Assembly (NCBI RefSeq): GCF_003573695.1
Contig: NC_039363.1
Span: 127,765,302-127,829,301, forward strand
Source of the DNA: Papaver somniferum
Taxonomy: Eukaryota; Streptophyta; Magnoliopsida; Ranunculales; Papaveraceae
Length of the DNA stretch: 64,000 nucleotides
Direction: 5' to 3'
A program made the position numbers and the translations under genes. Shown one piece after another: positions 1 to 11,688 of this stretch (its first letter is position 1; every line of letters starts with the position of its first letter). The notes below the pieces were generated by a model. The model did not search any database, was not told the DNA's origin, and saw only the letters and a program-made list of their open reading frames with translations.

Positions 1-2442
1 TAGGCAATCTGTATGGACTAACTCCAATATATTTCCATGAGAATCAACTAGACTCAATCAAGGAAAATACATCCAAGAGTTATATCTCAATTTCTTAAAT
101 CAATCTACAATCGAACAGATAGAAATCTGTGAGCCGGATTAATATGAGAAATAACTTGGATGGTAAAAGACCAATATCTAAGCGTCAATCAATTTATATC
201 AACAACCAAAGGTTGGATTATCTAATTGATTGAACTACGCACAACCTGTGATATTTCAATTATATAAAAATATAATGCGGAAAAGAAATAACATAGACAC
301 CAGAAATTTTGTTAACGAGGAAACCGCAAATGCAGAAAAACCCCGGGACCTAGTCCAGATTTGAACACCACACTGTATTAAGCCGCTACATACTCTAGCC
401 TACTACAAGTTTACTTCGGATTGGAATGTAGTTGATCCCTAACTAATCTCACACTGATTAAGGTACAGTCACTTTCCTTACGCCTCTTAAACCACGCCGG
501 ATTCTGAGCACTTGATTCCCTTAGCTGATCTCACCCACAACTAAGAGTTGCTAGGACCCAAAGTCGAAGACTTGATAAACAAATATGTCTCACACAGAAA
601 AGTCTATTGAATAGATAAATATGTCTCCCAAAGAAATACCTACGAGTTTTTGTTCCGTATTTTGATAAATCAAGGTGAACAGGAACCAATTGATACACTG
701 GTCTTATATTCCCGAAGAACACCCTAGTAATATCAATCACCTCACAATAATCTTAATCGTATGGAAGCGAAACAAGATATTGTGGAATCACAAACAAAGA
801 GATGAAGATGTTTGTGATTACTTTTTATCTTACCTATCGGAGATTAAATCTCGATAAAATCTTAGAGAACATAGTACTCAACACGATAGAACAAAGTAAG
901 ATCAGAACGCGCAACTACAGAGAAAATAGTTGGGCCTGGCTTCAGAATCCCAATGAAGTCTTTAAGTCGTTAACCTACAATGGTTTTAGGAAAAACCTAG
1001 GTTAAGGACTCTAGTCGCAACTAGTATCACACAGGAGGTGTGGGAATTAGGTTTCCCAGTTGCTAGAGTTCTTCCTTATATAGTCTTCAAATCAAGGTTT
1101 GCAATCAATGCTACCTTGGTAACAAAGCATTCAATATTCACCGTTAGATGAAAACCTGATTAGAGTCAAGCTAATATCTTTCAACCGTTAGATCGAACTT
1201 AGCTTGTTATACACAAATGAAATGTAACTTCATTTAGGTATGAGTAACCGTACCCAAACGTGTGCACATAGTTGGCTCAACAACAGTTAACCGAAGTTAT
1301 CCATATGAATACTTTCATATCAACCTTGTTCATCTTAATCACAACTAGTTCAAGTGACTCAAGTGAAACTACTTATGGAGTTGTTCAATTGTTTATATTC
1401 TCAAAGAAGTATACAAGACACAATTGAAGCAAAATCGATTTTGATTCACTTGAATCAATTTGTGAATATTATAGCTATGGTTTGCAAAAGATTGCATTCC
1501 TTAATACATAAGTGTATTTGTTCATGAACAAACCAATTTTAAAACTTAACCGACTCAAGTATGCAAACGGGTACACATACTTAGAGTTACGGACTTGGTC
1601 TGGGTTTGCCAGTATGCGAACGGGTACGGATATTGTCGTACACCACCAAACTCAGTTGAATTCCCGGACTTGAACTATTACGGCGGTACGCATACGGGTA
1701 TGCATACTAAGTTCCGAACTTTCAATTAACCAACCAATACGCATACGGGTATGCATACTATGGTTCCCGGACTTGGAATAACTTGCAATAGTTAGCATAC
1801 AAGTACGCATACTGTGTTATATCCAATCAATGATTAATCATTCTAAACTCCATCTTAATCATTGAAACATTCTTGGAAGACGGGAATAGTTGTCTCACAC
1901 AAACTATTAGCTTCAAAGAAATTTTCAAGTGATCAATACGAAACATTTTGAGTCTACATCAAATGACTGTCTCACACAAATCATGTAAGCTGTTACCAGG
2001 AGATTTTCAGATGATCATCTTTTGACTTTCGTCAAGAATAAAGATGAACTTGGTTAAAGCGAAATCTTACCAACACATATTTCGAGAAATATGTAAGCGA
2101 GTTAACTCGGCTCGAAATATCAAATGTGTATAATATAAAGTCTATATAGCCATATGACTTTTGTCTCAATAGGAGATAGAATAGAAATAGACTTTTGAGT
2201 GATAGGTGATTTCAAGTCTCCACATACCTTTTGTTGATGAAGTTCCACAAGCTCTCCTTAGTAGTTCTTCGTCTTCAATCGATGAACGCTATGAATTCTA
2301 AAGCTCAACTACACATTTTATCCTAATCCGATACATATCTATAAGTAGACTAGAAATTAAGAATTATAGTTTTGGCAAACTAAACTTGACAACAAGCTTG
2401 AGATAGCAACGCTTGCGAGTTCGACCGATCATTGCTCTAACG
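1..2442 (-). repeat. A0 3' LTR (reverse), left tip outside the window
   Basis: Read on the minus strand, the LTR begins at 2442 with CGTTAGAGC (expected TGTTAGAGC, tip mutated) and runs to the window edge, missing only about 40-50 bp of its U5 end. It contains the block found in all A and B LTRs (about 306-352), a TATA-like box at 1071-1085 (GACTATATAAGGAAG on the minus strand) and a cluster of palindromes near 1555-1815. It aligns by eye over its whole length with the other A LTRs. It has no coding content; small ORFs here are chance. Confidence 0.88.
1555..1815. repeat. Palindrome cluster in the A0 LTR
   Basis: At least four imperfect palindromes built on GTACGCATAC / GTATGCGTAC and relatives lie at about 1557-1582, 1611-1635, 1685-1708 and 1736-1760. 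Clusters of CpG-bearing palindromes upstream of the TATA box are a known trait of Sirevirus LTRs. The same position in other LTRs of this window holds different palindromes. Confidence 0.7.
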
Positions 2443-2454
2443 ATCTCCCCCTTT
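2443..2454 (-). other. A0 polypurine tract (PPT)
   Basis: AAAGGGGGAGAT on the minus strand directly abuts the LTR start at 2442. It is the plus-strand DNA primer site of an LTR retrotransposon, and is identical in A1 and A4. Confidence 0.9.
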
Positions 2455-3731
2455 GTCAATTTTAGTGACAAAACTATTAATACATATGGATTATAAAATA
2501 AATAAACTTTGTAGCTTCTCATCCAAATGCTTGATTTCCTTGGTTCTTCAACATTATTCGGAATCTTCGTCACTTCCAAGTACTCCAGTGATTCTGAACT
2601 TGTTCAACTCAGCATCATAGTTGTTGAAGATCCGTAGCCATAACAATAAGAAAAAAGTTGTTCTCAATTATTGTTATACAGTGTCATAGTATTATTACAC
2701 AGAATCAAAGTCCAATTGTATCACAACTTTGACAATAATACTATTGTGATATGTATCACTCCCCCTTAGTCAATACTTCATCTCACAATAAAAACCATCC
2801 CCTCTTATATAATGATCCGTAAACTATATGTATTTGTAGTGTGAACTACACATTAATTCTCCTCCTTTTTGTCAATATAAATTGGAAAAGGTACGAAAAC
2901 TAGTGGGATCATAATGAAATTCTCATAGAGATACTTCATGACTAAAAGAGAACATATCAACTTTGTTTCGATGATTTAACATAGTCGAAACTTAGTGTAT
3001 TCATCAAGGAGTTTATAAAGATACAAGAAAACTTCTACAGTATTCCACAGTCGCACTCCCCACAAAGATTTGGGAATTAAGCACAAGTTCAAAAAGAACT
3101 CTCCCCCATAAAATATCATTCCTGAAAGAACAACAAGAGCGACCTTACTTTTGCAAGAAAAGAAGGATTTCTTTGAACATTAACAAATTACATGAAACAT
3201 GAATTTGTATCCAGAAAACCCAATTAAATTAACCACAAGACAATCCATGATTAATTTAATCGGAAATGCTCAACATAAGAGAACTTACGGAGACATACAG
3301 TACTTTCACATAGAAGTGGATCAGGGAAAAATCAGTACTGCAGAATATTCTAAGATTCATTCTATTTTACACAATATTTTCATAATGATATCATAGATTT
3401 AATCTTTGCAATCAAAAGTTCATCCTATCTTCCATCAATATTTGCATAATGACATAATATGCTTAACTTTTGACATATATGGGACAATCATAGTTCACGG
3501 TCGCGCACAAACACACATATCTCATTAACAGTTTTTTGCAATATATAAAACCAATAATGATTAATACTGCAAAATCATCTTCCAAATAAACTTTAGAATT
3601 TAAATAAATAAATATGAAAATGTTGCAAGATGAAAATCGTTAGCAATAGCAATGTGCAATCACAATATAGGCTATTCCAAACTCTAGTTATCCTTCTTAA
3701 AACACAAGAAAAAATTCTCAGAAGAAGTTTG
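2455..3731 (-). other. A0 3' noncoding region with repeated PPT-like tracts
   Basis: About 1.3 kb without a credible gene. On the minus strand there are extra polypurine runs near 2758-2772, 2794-2808 and 2860-2878, besides the true PPT. Tandem PPT-like tracts before the 3' LTR are a known Sirevirus feature. The block with TTTGGAATAGCC and ATTGTGAT near 3655-3690 recurs just after ORF2 in A1, A2, A3 and A4. Confidence 0.7.
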
Positions 3732-3818
3732 CTAGACATTAATACCTCTGGAAAATTCTTTATCGTCCCCGACTCCTTGTTGTCAACAGCCATTGGAACA
3801 TAAGGTTCATGAAGAAAG
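3732..3818 (-). pseudogene. A0 ORF2, distal part (split by element B)
   Basis: The minus strand encodes the FLHEPYVPMAVD stretch that also ends ORF2 of A1. The matching upstream part lies at 62304-62594, on the far side of element B. Compared with A1, one base is missing just after the MAVDNKE codons (near 3771), which shifts the frame so that the TAG found at the end of the A1 gene (here 3732-3734) is read past. The gene was therefore damaged by insertion and by frameshift. Its function is unknown. Confidence 0.75.
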
Positions 3819-3823
3819 GAGTC
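3819..3823. repeat. Left TSD of element B (gagtc)
   Basis: gagtc directly precedes the B LTR tip TGTTAGAGCATAGC and is repeated exactly at 62299-62303 after the B 3' LTR. The flanks rejoin to a continuous A0 ORF2. Confidence 0.9.
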
Positions 3824-4584
3824 TGTTAGAGCATAGCTCCGGTAGAACCCACCAAGCGTTGGTATGTCAAGTTTGGTTGTCATATTTTAGTGAACCAAAA
3901 CTCATTTAAAGAGTCGCTTGATTATATACTAGAGTCAACTTCGTATAGGTTAGCTTGAAAGTATTAGGATATGAGACATTACAAGTATTAGGTGAAGACT
4001 TGAAGAATGTGAAGAAGTAAGGAGATACAACGACGACATCATCCTTCCACTTGAGGTTAGTAATATTTGACTTGAACTGTTTCATTCCCTGACGTATCTT
4101 TCAAGTCGTGCATATTGAAAACATAAATGCGAAGCTATAAATGATTATACTCTAATTAGACGTAGTATTAAGGAATACAATACGAAATATAATGCTTATC
4201 TTTTGAACTTCGTATATAAGACATCGACATAATCGATAGAATGTTATTATGATTATGTATGGGTACGCGGTGAAGATTTCATCCTAGGAAACAATGTTTT
4301 ACATTCGTTTAAAGTAAGTAAATTAATGAATTTTTTTTGTGAATCGAAAGGGAAATTGCTAGGCTTATTGTATTGTTATTCATTGCAAATATTTTGAATT
4401 ACCAATATGTGTGATTAGTATAACCGCTCATGACTTGCTTATGTTCGGTAAAACTATTCACAAGGCCTGACTTTTGTATTGGTATGACTTTTATTAGTGA
4501 AACTGATCTTAAGTAATCACCTGAGATGGTATGATCGATTTATTGTAATTGGTATGACCAACTCTAGGCAAAGGGTAACCGATC

Positions 4585-4775
4585 CTAGTAAGAGGTGCAA
4601 GCGATCACAACAGGGGAATCGATCCTTGTAAGAGGTGCAACAAGTTTCTAGTTATTAGGAACCGATCCTATGAACATGTGCAACACGTTTTTATTTATTG
4701 GGAACCGATCCTATGGACATGTGCAGCAAATAAAAGTTAGATACCATATATATGTGGGAACCGATCCTAGTACCT
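4585..4775 (+). repeat. Five direct repeats GGAACCGATCCTA in the B LTR
   Basis: Copies of AACCGATCCTA or close variants (AATCGATCCTT) start near 4592, 4623, 4670, 4705 and 4760, separated by 30-55 bp, and most are followed by a variant of gaggtgcaa or catgtgcaa. The 3' LTR keeps the same array at about 60232-60440. It lies upstream of the TATA box, where enhancer-type repeats would be expected. No known factor is assigned. Confidence 0.65.
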
Positions 4776-5334
4776 AGTCAACCAAGTTTTGGTAACTAGC
4801 GTGACTAATTCTAGTACCCACGTGGAGATAGAACCGAAACTTGTTTTGGTAGAACCGTGAAACCCATGTTTGGTGATTTGATAGAATAATCAATCACATA
4901 GTTCTTGGAAGTTAGATGAACCAATTCTAAACTTGTTTGGAAGTGTGGCAATCGATTCCAAGATTGTAAGTATGAAAAAGGACTTACTAAGTAAAGATGT
5001 CGACATACTTTGAACATGTGCAGTAACTCTTATCTTTTATTGTTCAAAGATATTCCTTAATAGCTAAAGAATCCCGGATCGAAATAAATTGAGAATTTTT
5101 TAATTAAGGTTTTTTGTTTTATATGCTTTTAACTTCCACCAATTAAAATGCATATCTTTAGAAAATAAAAATTGTTAATGTGCATTTACTAATTGGAGAT
5201 TTTCTAATGAGAATTTCGGTCAATATATGGACAAAGCATTTCCAGGAATTATGGAAGCCGAATTTGGAAATATATTGCATATCTTGAGAATATTTTCGGT
5301 TTTGGAAATTCCTTAGTGTCCAAACTCCCTTGGT

Positions 5335-5344
5335 CTATAAATAT
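5335..5344 (+). promoter_or_regulatory. TATA box of the B LTR
   Basis: CTATAAATAT in a region without genes; the 3' LTR has the same box at about 60920-60929. A start of transcription about 25-35 bp downstream is inferred. Confidence 0.6.
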
Positions 5345-6270
5345 CAAATTTTGCATTTCGAGCAAACTAATCCTCAGAGCCAGCAAAACTACCTAGTTGT
5401 GTTGTTACTGGTGGAGCCGCCTATTCAGAGAGGAAAGTAACCTAATTAAGCGAAACATCTTACGACCGCTCGGTTTAAAGACTTATTTGAGATTGATAAT
5501 CTCTATTAGTACCGTTGGTAGGCAACTAGATAGTTGCGGTTTATTATTAGTTTTCGATTGATTTGATTGACCAACGGTTGTTGAAATTTGATTGCACCTA
5601 GTTTGTTTATGCTTGGGAATATTCTCTTTTGATATAAGATTCACACAAACTAGATCGAAGTTTCAACGGGGATCTTTAGACTGTTTGTAGATCTAAAGAC
5701 GTCTTGTGATAATCCATTATTAACAGACTTTGTTCTGTATGTGATTGATCACAAAAGATTCAAGTTGATTGTGTGCAGGTGTTTATTGAAGATCTAAGAA
5801 GATTTGAACATGAAGAAGATTTCTGATTTGGGTTAATAATCTTTGGTGTGCACAATACTTGTTTCGTTTGGAAAAGGATCCAACTATAATATGGTTTATC
5901 TTTGTGATAGATTTGATTGATTAGTTGAGTAGATCGGCATCAATACAATTCTTTGTGATTCAAAGTATTGATTGAAAAATCTTGACAATTACTTTGATAG
6001 TTGTTATTAGAAAGATCTAAGGACCCGACAAAAGAGTTTATTGGGATAAACGGAAGAGCCTTTTGTCGAACTCATATCGCTTGATTGAAAATAGTTGTTA
6101 CCAAACATATTTGTTGTTCCTTTACTGTTTGGAATACAAACCAAAGGAATCGTTCCAAGTGCGTGGCTTATCAACAAGTTGGAGGCGTAGGGACACAGAC
6201 GGAACTAGGTGAACTATAGGTTTAGTTGCTTGGTCTTAACTATATGAAGTTGGTTTAGATTTTGTATAGC

Positions 6271-6275
6271 GGATT
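6271..6275. repeat. Left TSD of A1 (ggatt)
   Basis: ggatt pairs with ggctt at 22294-22298. The uninterrupted B 3' LTR reads ggctt at 61855-61859, so the left copy has one substitution. Confidence 0.82.
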
Positions 6276-6987
6276 TGTTAGAGCACTGCTCGGTCAAACT
6301 CGTATGCGTTTCTATCTCAAGCATGTTTGTCAACGTTAGTGATCAAAACTATAAGTCTTGGTTTCTATCCTATTTATAGATGTCTCGGACTAGGACATAG
6401 TTTGTGTAGTTGAGCTTAGACTTCACGACGCATATCACTTGAAGACGAAGAACTAATAAGAAGATCTTGTGGAACTTTATCGATAAAAGGTATGTTGAGA
6501 CTTAAACTCATCTATCACTTGGAAAGTCTATTTCTACTCTATCTCCTATATTGAGACATAAGTCGTGTTACGATATGGTTTTCTCTATACACATTTGAGA
6601 TTTCAAGCTGAGTATATCTCCCTTACATATTTATCAAAATATGTGTTGGTAATCTTTCGCTTCGACCAAGTTCATCTTATATCATGAAAAAATTGCCGAG
6701 TAACATCTTACATGGTTTGTGTGATACAATCATTTGGTGTAAGACTTGGATTTCGATAATGATTATTTCAATATCTTGAAAACTGCTTTGATGCTAATAG
6801 TGTGTGAAAACGGCTATTATCATTATAGAAGAATGTTTCAATGATTGAAATTAAGAGTTGAGGTTATGTAACCATCTTTGGATATAAGCATATATAGTGT
6901 GTTCGCACATTAGTGTATAAATCCATAAACCGGGAACCAAGAGTATGCATATGTGTGTATATGAAATTGGTGAAGGAGACAAGTTAA

Positions 6988-7200
6988 GTATGAGTACCCG
7001 TACGCATATTGACGGAAGTTTTCCAACCGAAAAATTCTTCTTAGTTTGGGAATTAACAAGCTCTTAACTAGTTACCTTAAGTATGCGTACCCGTACGCAT
7101 ACTGGCGGAAGTTTTCTAACCGAAAATTTCCGCTGAGTTTGAAAACTAAACCAACTCAAATTCGGTTGCTTAAGTACGCATACCCGTACGCATACTTAAG
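6988..7200. repeat. Three palindromes in the A1 5' LTR
   Basis: At 7081-7102 there is a perfect inverted repeat: GTATGCGTAC, two bases CC, GTACGCATAC. A related one with mutations is at 6988-7010, and a third at 7169-7200 is framed by CTTAAGTA...TACTTAAG. In the 3' LTR the first is perfect (20498-20519), while the second and third are partly lost. This is the Sirevirus-type palindrome cluster upstream of the promoter. Confidence 0.8.
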
Positions 7201-7668
7201 CTGGTTACTTTATCAAATCGGTCAGTTCATGAACTAAAACATTTATCAATAAGGAATGCAATCTTTGCAAACTGTGGCTATAATGTTCATGTATTGATTC
7301 GAGTGAATCAAACCGATTGTGCTTCAATTGTGTTCTTGTATAAATCCATGATAATATAGCAATTGAAAAACTCTTTAACTAGTTTCGTTTGAGTCATTTG
7401 AACTAGTTATGGTTAAGATGAATAAGGTTGATATGAGAATAATCATATGGCTAACCTCGGTTAACTATTTGTGAACCAACATGGTGTACACGTTTAGGTA
7501 CGGTTACATAAACCTAAATGAGGGTACATTTCATTTGTGTGTAACAAGCTAAGTTCGATCTAACGGTTGAAAGATATTAGCTTGGTTGAATCAGGTTTTT
7601 CATCTAACGGTGATTATTGAATGCTTTGTTACCAAGGTAACTTGGATTGCAAACCCTGATTTGAAAAA

Positions 7669-7676
7669 TATATAAA
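7669..7676 (+). promoter_or_regulatory. TATA box of the A1 5' LTR
   Basis: TATATAAA followed by GGAGAACTCTAG, conserved in position in all A LTRs (21149-21156 in the A1 3' LTR, 8922-8929 in A2, 41600-41607 in A3). Confidence 0.65.
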
Positions 7677-8519
7677 GGAGAACTCTAGCAACTAGGAAAC
7701 CTAATCCCCACACCTCCTGTGTGTTAATAGTTGCATAACTATAGTCGATTCTCCTTTAACCTTAGGTTTCTTCTTGAGACCCTGTAGGTTAACGACTTGA
7801 AGACTTCATTGGGATTGTGAATCCAGACCCAACTATTCTCTTTGTAGTTGCGTGATCTGATCTTGCTATTTCTATCGTGATTGAGTGCAATTGTAAAATT
7901 GGATTGAGATTTATATCTCCGATAGGCAAGATAGAAAAGTAACCACAAACACTTTCGTCTCATCGTTTGTGATTCCACAATAACTTGTTCCGCTAGTCGA
8001 TTAAGTTTATTGTGAGGTTATTGATAATACTAGGATGTTCTTCGGGAATATAAGTCCGGTTTATCAATTAGTTCATGTTTACCTTGATTTATCAAAATAC
8101 GGAACAAAAACTCTTGGGTATTTTTGTGGGAGACAGATTTATTCAATCCTATAGACTTTTCAGTATGAGGCATATTTGTTTATCAAGTCTTCGACTTTGG
8201 GTCGTAGCAACTCTTAGTTGTGGGTGAGATCAGCTAAGGGAATCAAGTGCATAGTATCCTGCTGGTATCAGAGACGTAAGGAGCGCAATTGTACCTTGAA
8301 TCAGCGTGAGATTGATTAGGGTTCAAATACAATCCAGTCCGAAGTTAATTGGTAGTTGTCTAGTCTCTTTAGCGGCTTAATACAATGTGGTATTCAAATT
8401 GGACTAGGTCCCGGGGTTTTTCTGCATTTGCGGTTTCTTCGTTAACAAAATTCTGGTGTCTTTGTTATTTCTTTTCCGTATTATATTTTTTTATATAACT
8501 GAAATATCAAAGGTTGTGC

Positions 8520-10066
8520 AATCTTTGCAAACCGTGGCTATATTATTCATGAATTGATTCAAGTGGATCAAACCGACTTTGTTTCAATTTTGTCTAGGAA
8601 TAAAGACCTAAGCAATTGAAAAACTCTTCAACTAGTTCTTATGAGTCATTTGAACTAGTTACGAGAAAGATGAATACGGTTAATATGAAATTGCTCATAT
8701 GGTAACCATTGGTTAACTATTTGTGAACCAACTAAGTGTACACGTTTAGGTACGGTTACTCAAAACCAAATGAATGCATTTCATTTGTGTGTGTGACAAG
8801 CTAAGTTTCGATCTAACGGTTGAAAGATATTATCTTGGTTGAATTAGGTTTTTTATCTAACGGTGAATATTGAATGCTTTGTTACCAAGGTAACTTAGAT
8901 TGCAAACCCTGATTTGAAAACTATATAAAGGGGACATCTAGCATCTGGAAAAAATAATCCCCACACTCTTGTGTGATACTAGTTGGTTTTCTAGAGTCGA
9001 TTCTCCTTTAACCTTAGGTTTCTTCTCGAGACCCTGTAGGTTAACGACTGAAAGAATTCATTGGGATTGTAAAGCCAGACGAAACTACTTTTCTTGTAGT
9101 TGAGCGATCTGATCTTTCCATTTTCTATCGTACGAGTTCAATTGAATAATTGGATTGAGATTATATCTCCGATAGGGAAAGATAAAAAGAAATCACAAAC
9201 ATATCTGTCTCATCGTTTGTAATTCCACAATATCTAGTTTCACTACCATACTATTTAGATTATTGTGAGGTGATTGATAATACTAGGATGTTCTTCGGGA
9301 ATATAAGACCGGTTTATCAATTAGTTCATGTTCACCTTGATTTATCAAAAGACAGAACAAAAACTCTTGGGTATTTCTGTGGGAGACAGATTTATTCAAT
9401 TCTATAGACTTTTCTGTGTGGGACATATTTGTCTATCAAGTATTCGACTTTGGGTCGTAGCAACTCTTAGTTGTGTGTGAAATCAGATAAGGGAATTAAG
9501 TACGTAGTATCCTGCTGGGATCAGAGACGTAAGGAGCGCAATTGTACCTTGAATCAGTGTGAGATTGATTAGGGTTCAACTACAGTCCAGACCGAAGTTA
9601 GTTTGTAGTAGGCTAGTGTCTGTAGCGGCTTAATACAGTATGGTGTTCAATCTGAACTAGGTCCCGGGGTTTTTCTGCATTTGCGGTTTCCTCGTTAACA
9701 AAATTTCTGGTGTCTGTGTTATTTCTATTCCGCATTATATTTTGTTATATAATTGAAATATCACAGGTTGTGCGTTGTATCGATCAATTGTGAAATCCAA
9801 CCTATGGTTGTTGATTGTAAATTGATTGATCCTTGGATATTGGTCTTTGGTACGATCCAAGTTTATATTTCTTGTATTTAATCAAGACTCGCAAATTTTC
9901 TTGAGTAAGAATTAAATCAAGATATAGAGATATAAAACTCTTTGATATACTTTTCTATTGATTGAGTCTAACTGTCTAGTTGATTCTCATAAAAGTATAT
10001 TGGACTTTGTTCATATAGATTGCTAATCGAAATATTGGGTGAGGTTGTTAGACCCCAGCTTTTTCA
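8520..10066 (+). repeat. A2 5' LTR, first ~870 bp deleted
   Basis: Starts abruptly at aatctttgcaaacc, which is position 14389 in the A2 3' LTR, and ends with the terminal TTTTTCA at 10066. TATA box at 8922-8929, conserved LTR block at about 9661-9703. Confidence 0.85.
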
Positions 10067-10068
10067 AT

Positions 10069-10080
10069 TGGTATCAGAGC
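10069..10080 (+). other. A2 primer-binding site (tRNA-iMet type)
   Basis: TGGTATCAGAGC two bases after the LTR end. It is complementary to the 3' end of plant initiator tRNA-Met and is the standard PBS of Ty1/copia elements. Confidence 0.9.
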
Positions 10081-10132
10081 AGGCAAACACGCTCAAGACC
10101 TCAAAAGTTTGTGTTTGTAGCGATCTGACTCT

Positions 10133-11464
10133 ATGGATAGAGATGCTATCTCTATTAATGTACCACCAGTATTCGATGGTTCAAACTACCCATGGTGGAA
10201 AGTTGCTATGTGTACTTTTCTTCAAGCTCGTGATTTTCAAACATGGGTACACATTATTAATGGCTATGATCCTCCGGTTAATACAAAAGGCGATGTATCT
10301 GTACCTAAGGATGTTGATAGATATAGTCCAGAAGAAATTCTTGATGCAAAGCAAAATTATGACGGATTGAATGCTATCAGACATGACATTACCCCAGATC
10401 TTCAACATTTTGTGTCTACATGCACTAAGTCTAAAGATGCCCGGGATATCTTAGATACTATATTTGAAGATAATAGATAGGTTTCTAAGAATCACTCCAT
10501 CGATGGAGGAAATAACCTCAACACTCTCTCCAAAAATACTCCTTTTGGAAAGGTAAAAATTCTTGATCAAAATTCTGTTCAAACATTTGCGTTCAATGCT
10601 GTGTCCGACACAAGTGAAGCCTCTAACTGGTCTCGGGCTATTGAATGTTGTTCAAATAATGATTGGTTTGATAAACCATTGATAACAGAAAAGATCAAAG
10701 AATCTGTAAAAAAAAGCATTAGATGTGATAAACGTCTTTTGTAAGCATTTGTTGTTGATGATTCTGTGGAAGAAAAATATTTAAGTGTCAACCGTTTAAA
10801 TACGTCTGATGGATGTAATGAACCCTCAGCTCTCACAACAGAAACATCCACATACTCAAGTCCTGATTCATAATTTGAGTCCTACACATAGTTTTTCGAA
10901 TTCTTGAATAAAGAGGTTCTTCAAGAAAATCTTCAATTAAAAGCTTCACTGAAGAAACCAGAATCATTAATCCAGGTGAAAACTCTTGAGAAAGATTGTC
11001 TCAATAATAAACTCACCAGAACCTTTGCTTTAAAGGAAAAAGATATTAACACTCTTAAGGATGATCTACGAATATTATTCGGAAGTTTTGACAAAATTTC
11101 AGCAATGATATTTGGTTAGAAGTCCTTCGGTAACTCAAATGGTTTAGGATTTAAAGGCAAATCTGCAGGCAGTGTCAACCCCCCTGTGTCTATTGATCAT
11201 AAGAAAATAAAGGTTAACAGTTGTGATAAACAGAAGGCAGTTCAACAAGACAAAGGATTCTTGTTTTGTTTGTTTTGTGAAAGTTTTAAGAGTAACAACA
11301 AAAGAATTGCCAAACTGCAAAATAACATGCATAAGATGATTCTGGATAATCAAAATGGTGCCACCAGAATCAGAAGAGGTAGGAATTCTGTTTATACAAC
11401 AAACCTTGGTAAATCACTATGTGATAAACAAGGGGAACGTTTGGCTTACAACGTCCCTGTCTAA
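10133..11464 (+). pseudogene. gag: A2 gag, broken (UBN2-type N-terminus, coiled coil, degenerate knuckle)
   Basis: The frame opens at ATG 10133 with the copia Gag signature FDGSNYPWWK and a helical capsid-like part (about residues 10-115). It meets a TAG at 10478, where comparison with A1 shows a deletion of about 190 bp. The same frame continues to 11464 but crosses further stops at about 10742, 10868, 10887 and 11117. The middle part (about 10900-11116) is Leu/Lys/Glu-rich and looks coiled-coil. Near 11143 is GLGFKGK, the counterpart of GLGYKGI in A3/A4 and GLGYDGI in B. The zinc-knuckle site is reduced to FCLFCES. Gag would form the particle that packages element RNA. This copy cannot be expressed whole. 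Confidence 0.8.
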
Positions 11465-11570
11465 TACCAGAGACGTTCGCATCCTCATCTTTAACTTGAG
11501 AAAATAGGTTTTTGCGTATTTGTGGCTCAAGTATTGTGTTTTTTTTTTGTTAAGAAATTTTTCTCCTAAC

Positions 11571-11609
11571 AATATAAATAATGGATCTTTAAACTATAAA
11601 AGATCCATT
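11571..11609 (+). promoter_or_regulatory. TATA-like box plus perfect hairpin upstream of A2 ORF2
   Basis: TATAAATA at 11573-11580 runs into an 11-bp perfect inverted repeat: AATGGATCTTT (11580-11590), 8-bp loop, AAAGATCCATT (11599-11609), 80 bp before the ORF2 ATG. It could be an internal promoter or an RNA structure. Neither is shown. Confidence 0.35.
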
Positions 11610-11688
11610 CTTCTAGGGTTTAGACGTTCATAAGTCTATTTTTAAAATAGTTTGTAGACTTCCTCCCTCTCTAAAAAGATACCATTTC

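Larger units (their letters stand above)
3824..6275 (+). repeat. B 5' LTR, first part (interrupted by A1)
   Basis: Starts TGTTAGAGCATAGC and aligns from about 4110 onward with the B 3' LTR at 59763-61859. At 6275 it stops inside the phrase tatagcgg, and the next bases of the uninterrupted copy (61855 on) appear at 22294, after element A1. The first 286 bp have no counterpart in the 3' LTR, which is truncated there. No gene. Confidence 0.88.
6276..8519 (+). repeat. A1 5' LTR, truncated at its 3' end
   Basis: Aligns with the A1 3' LTR from its tip to the ttgtgc near 8514-8519, then jumps into the middle of an A2 LTR. The lost 270 bp or so would have reached to the 17-bp remnant at 15901-15917. 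The jump shares the trinucleotide tgc with the partner sequence, which fits a microhomology deletion. TATA box TATATAAA at 7669-7676. Confidence 0.85.

Noticed and set aside
1555..1815. CRISPR-like or satellite array in the LTR palindromes
   Set aside because: Units are few, spacing is irregular, and the context is a plant LTR.
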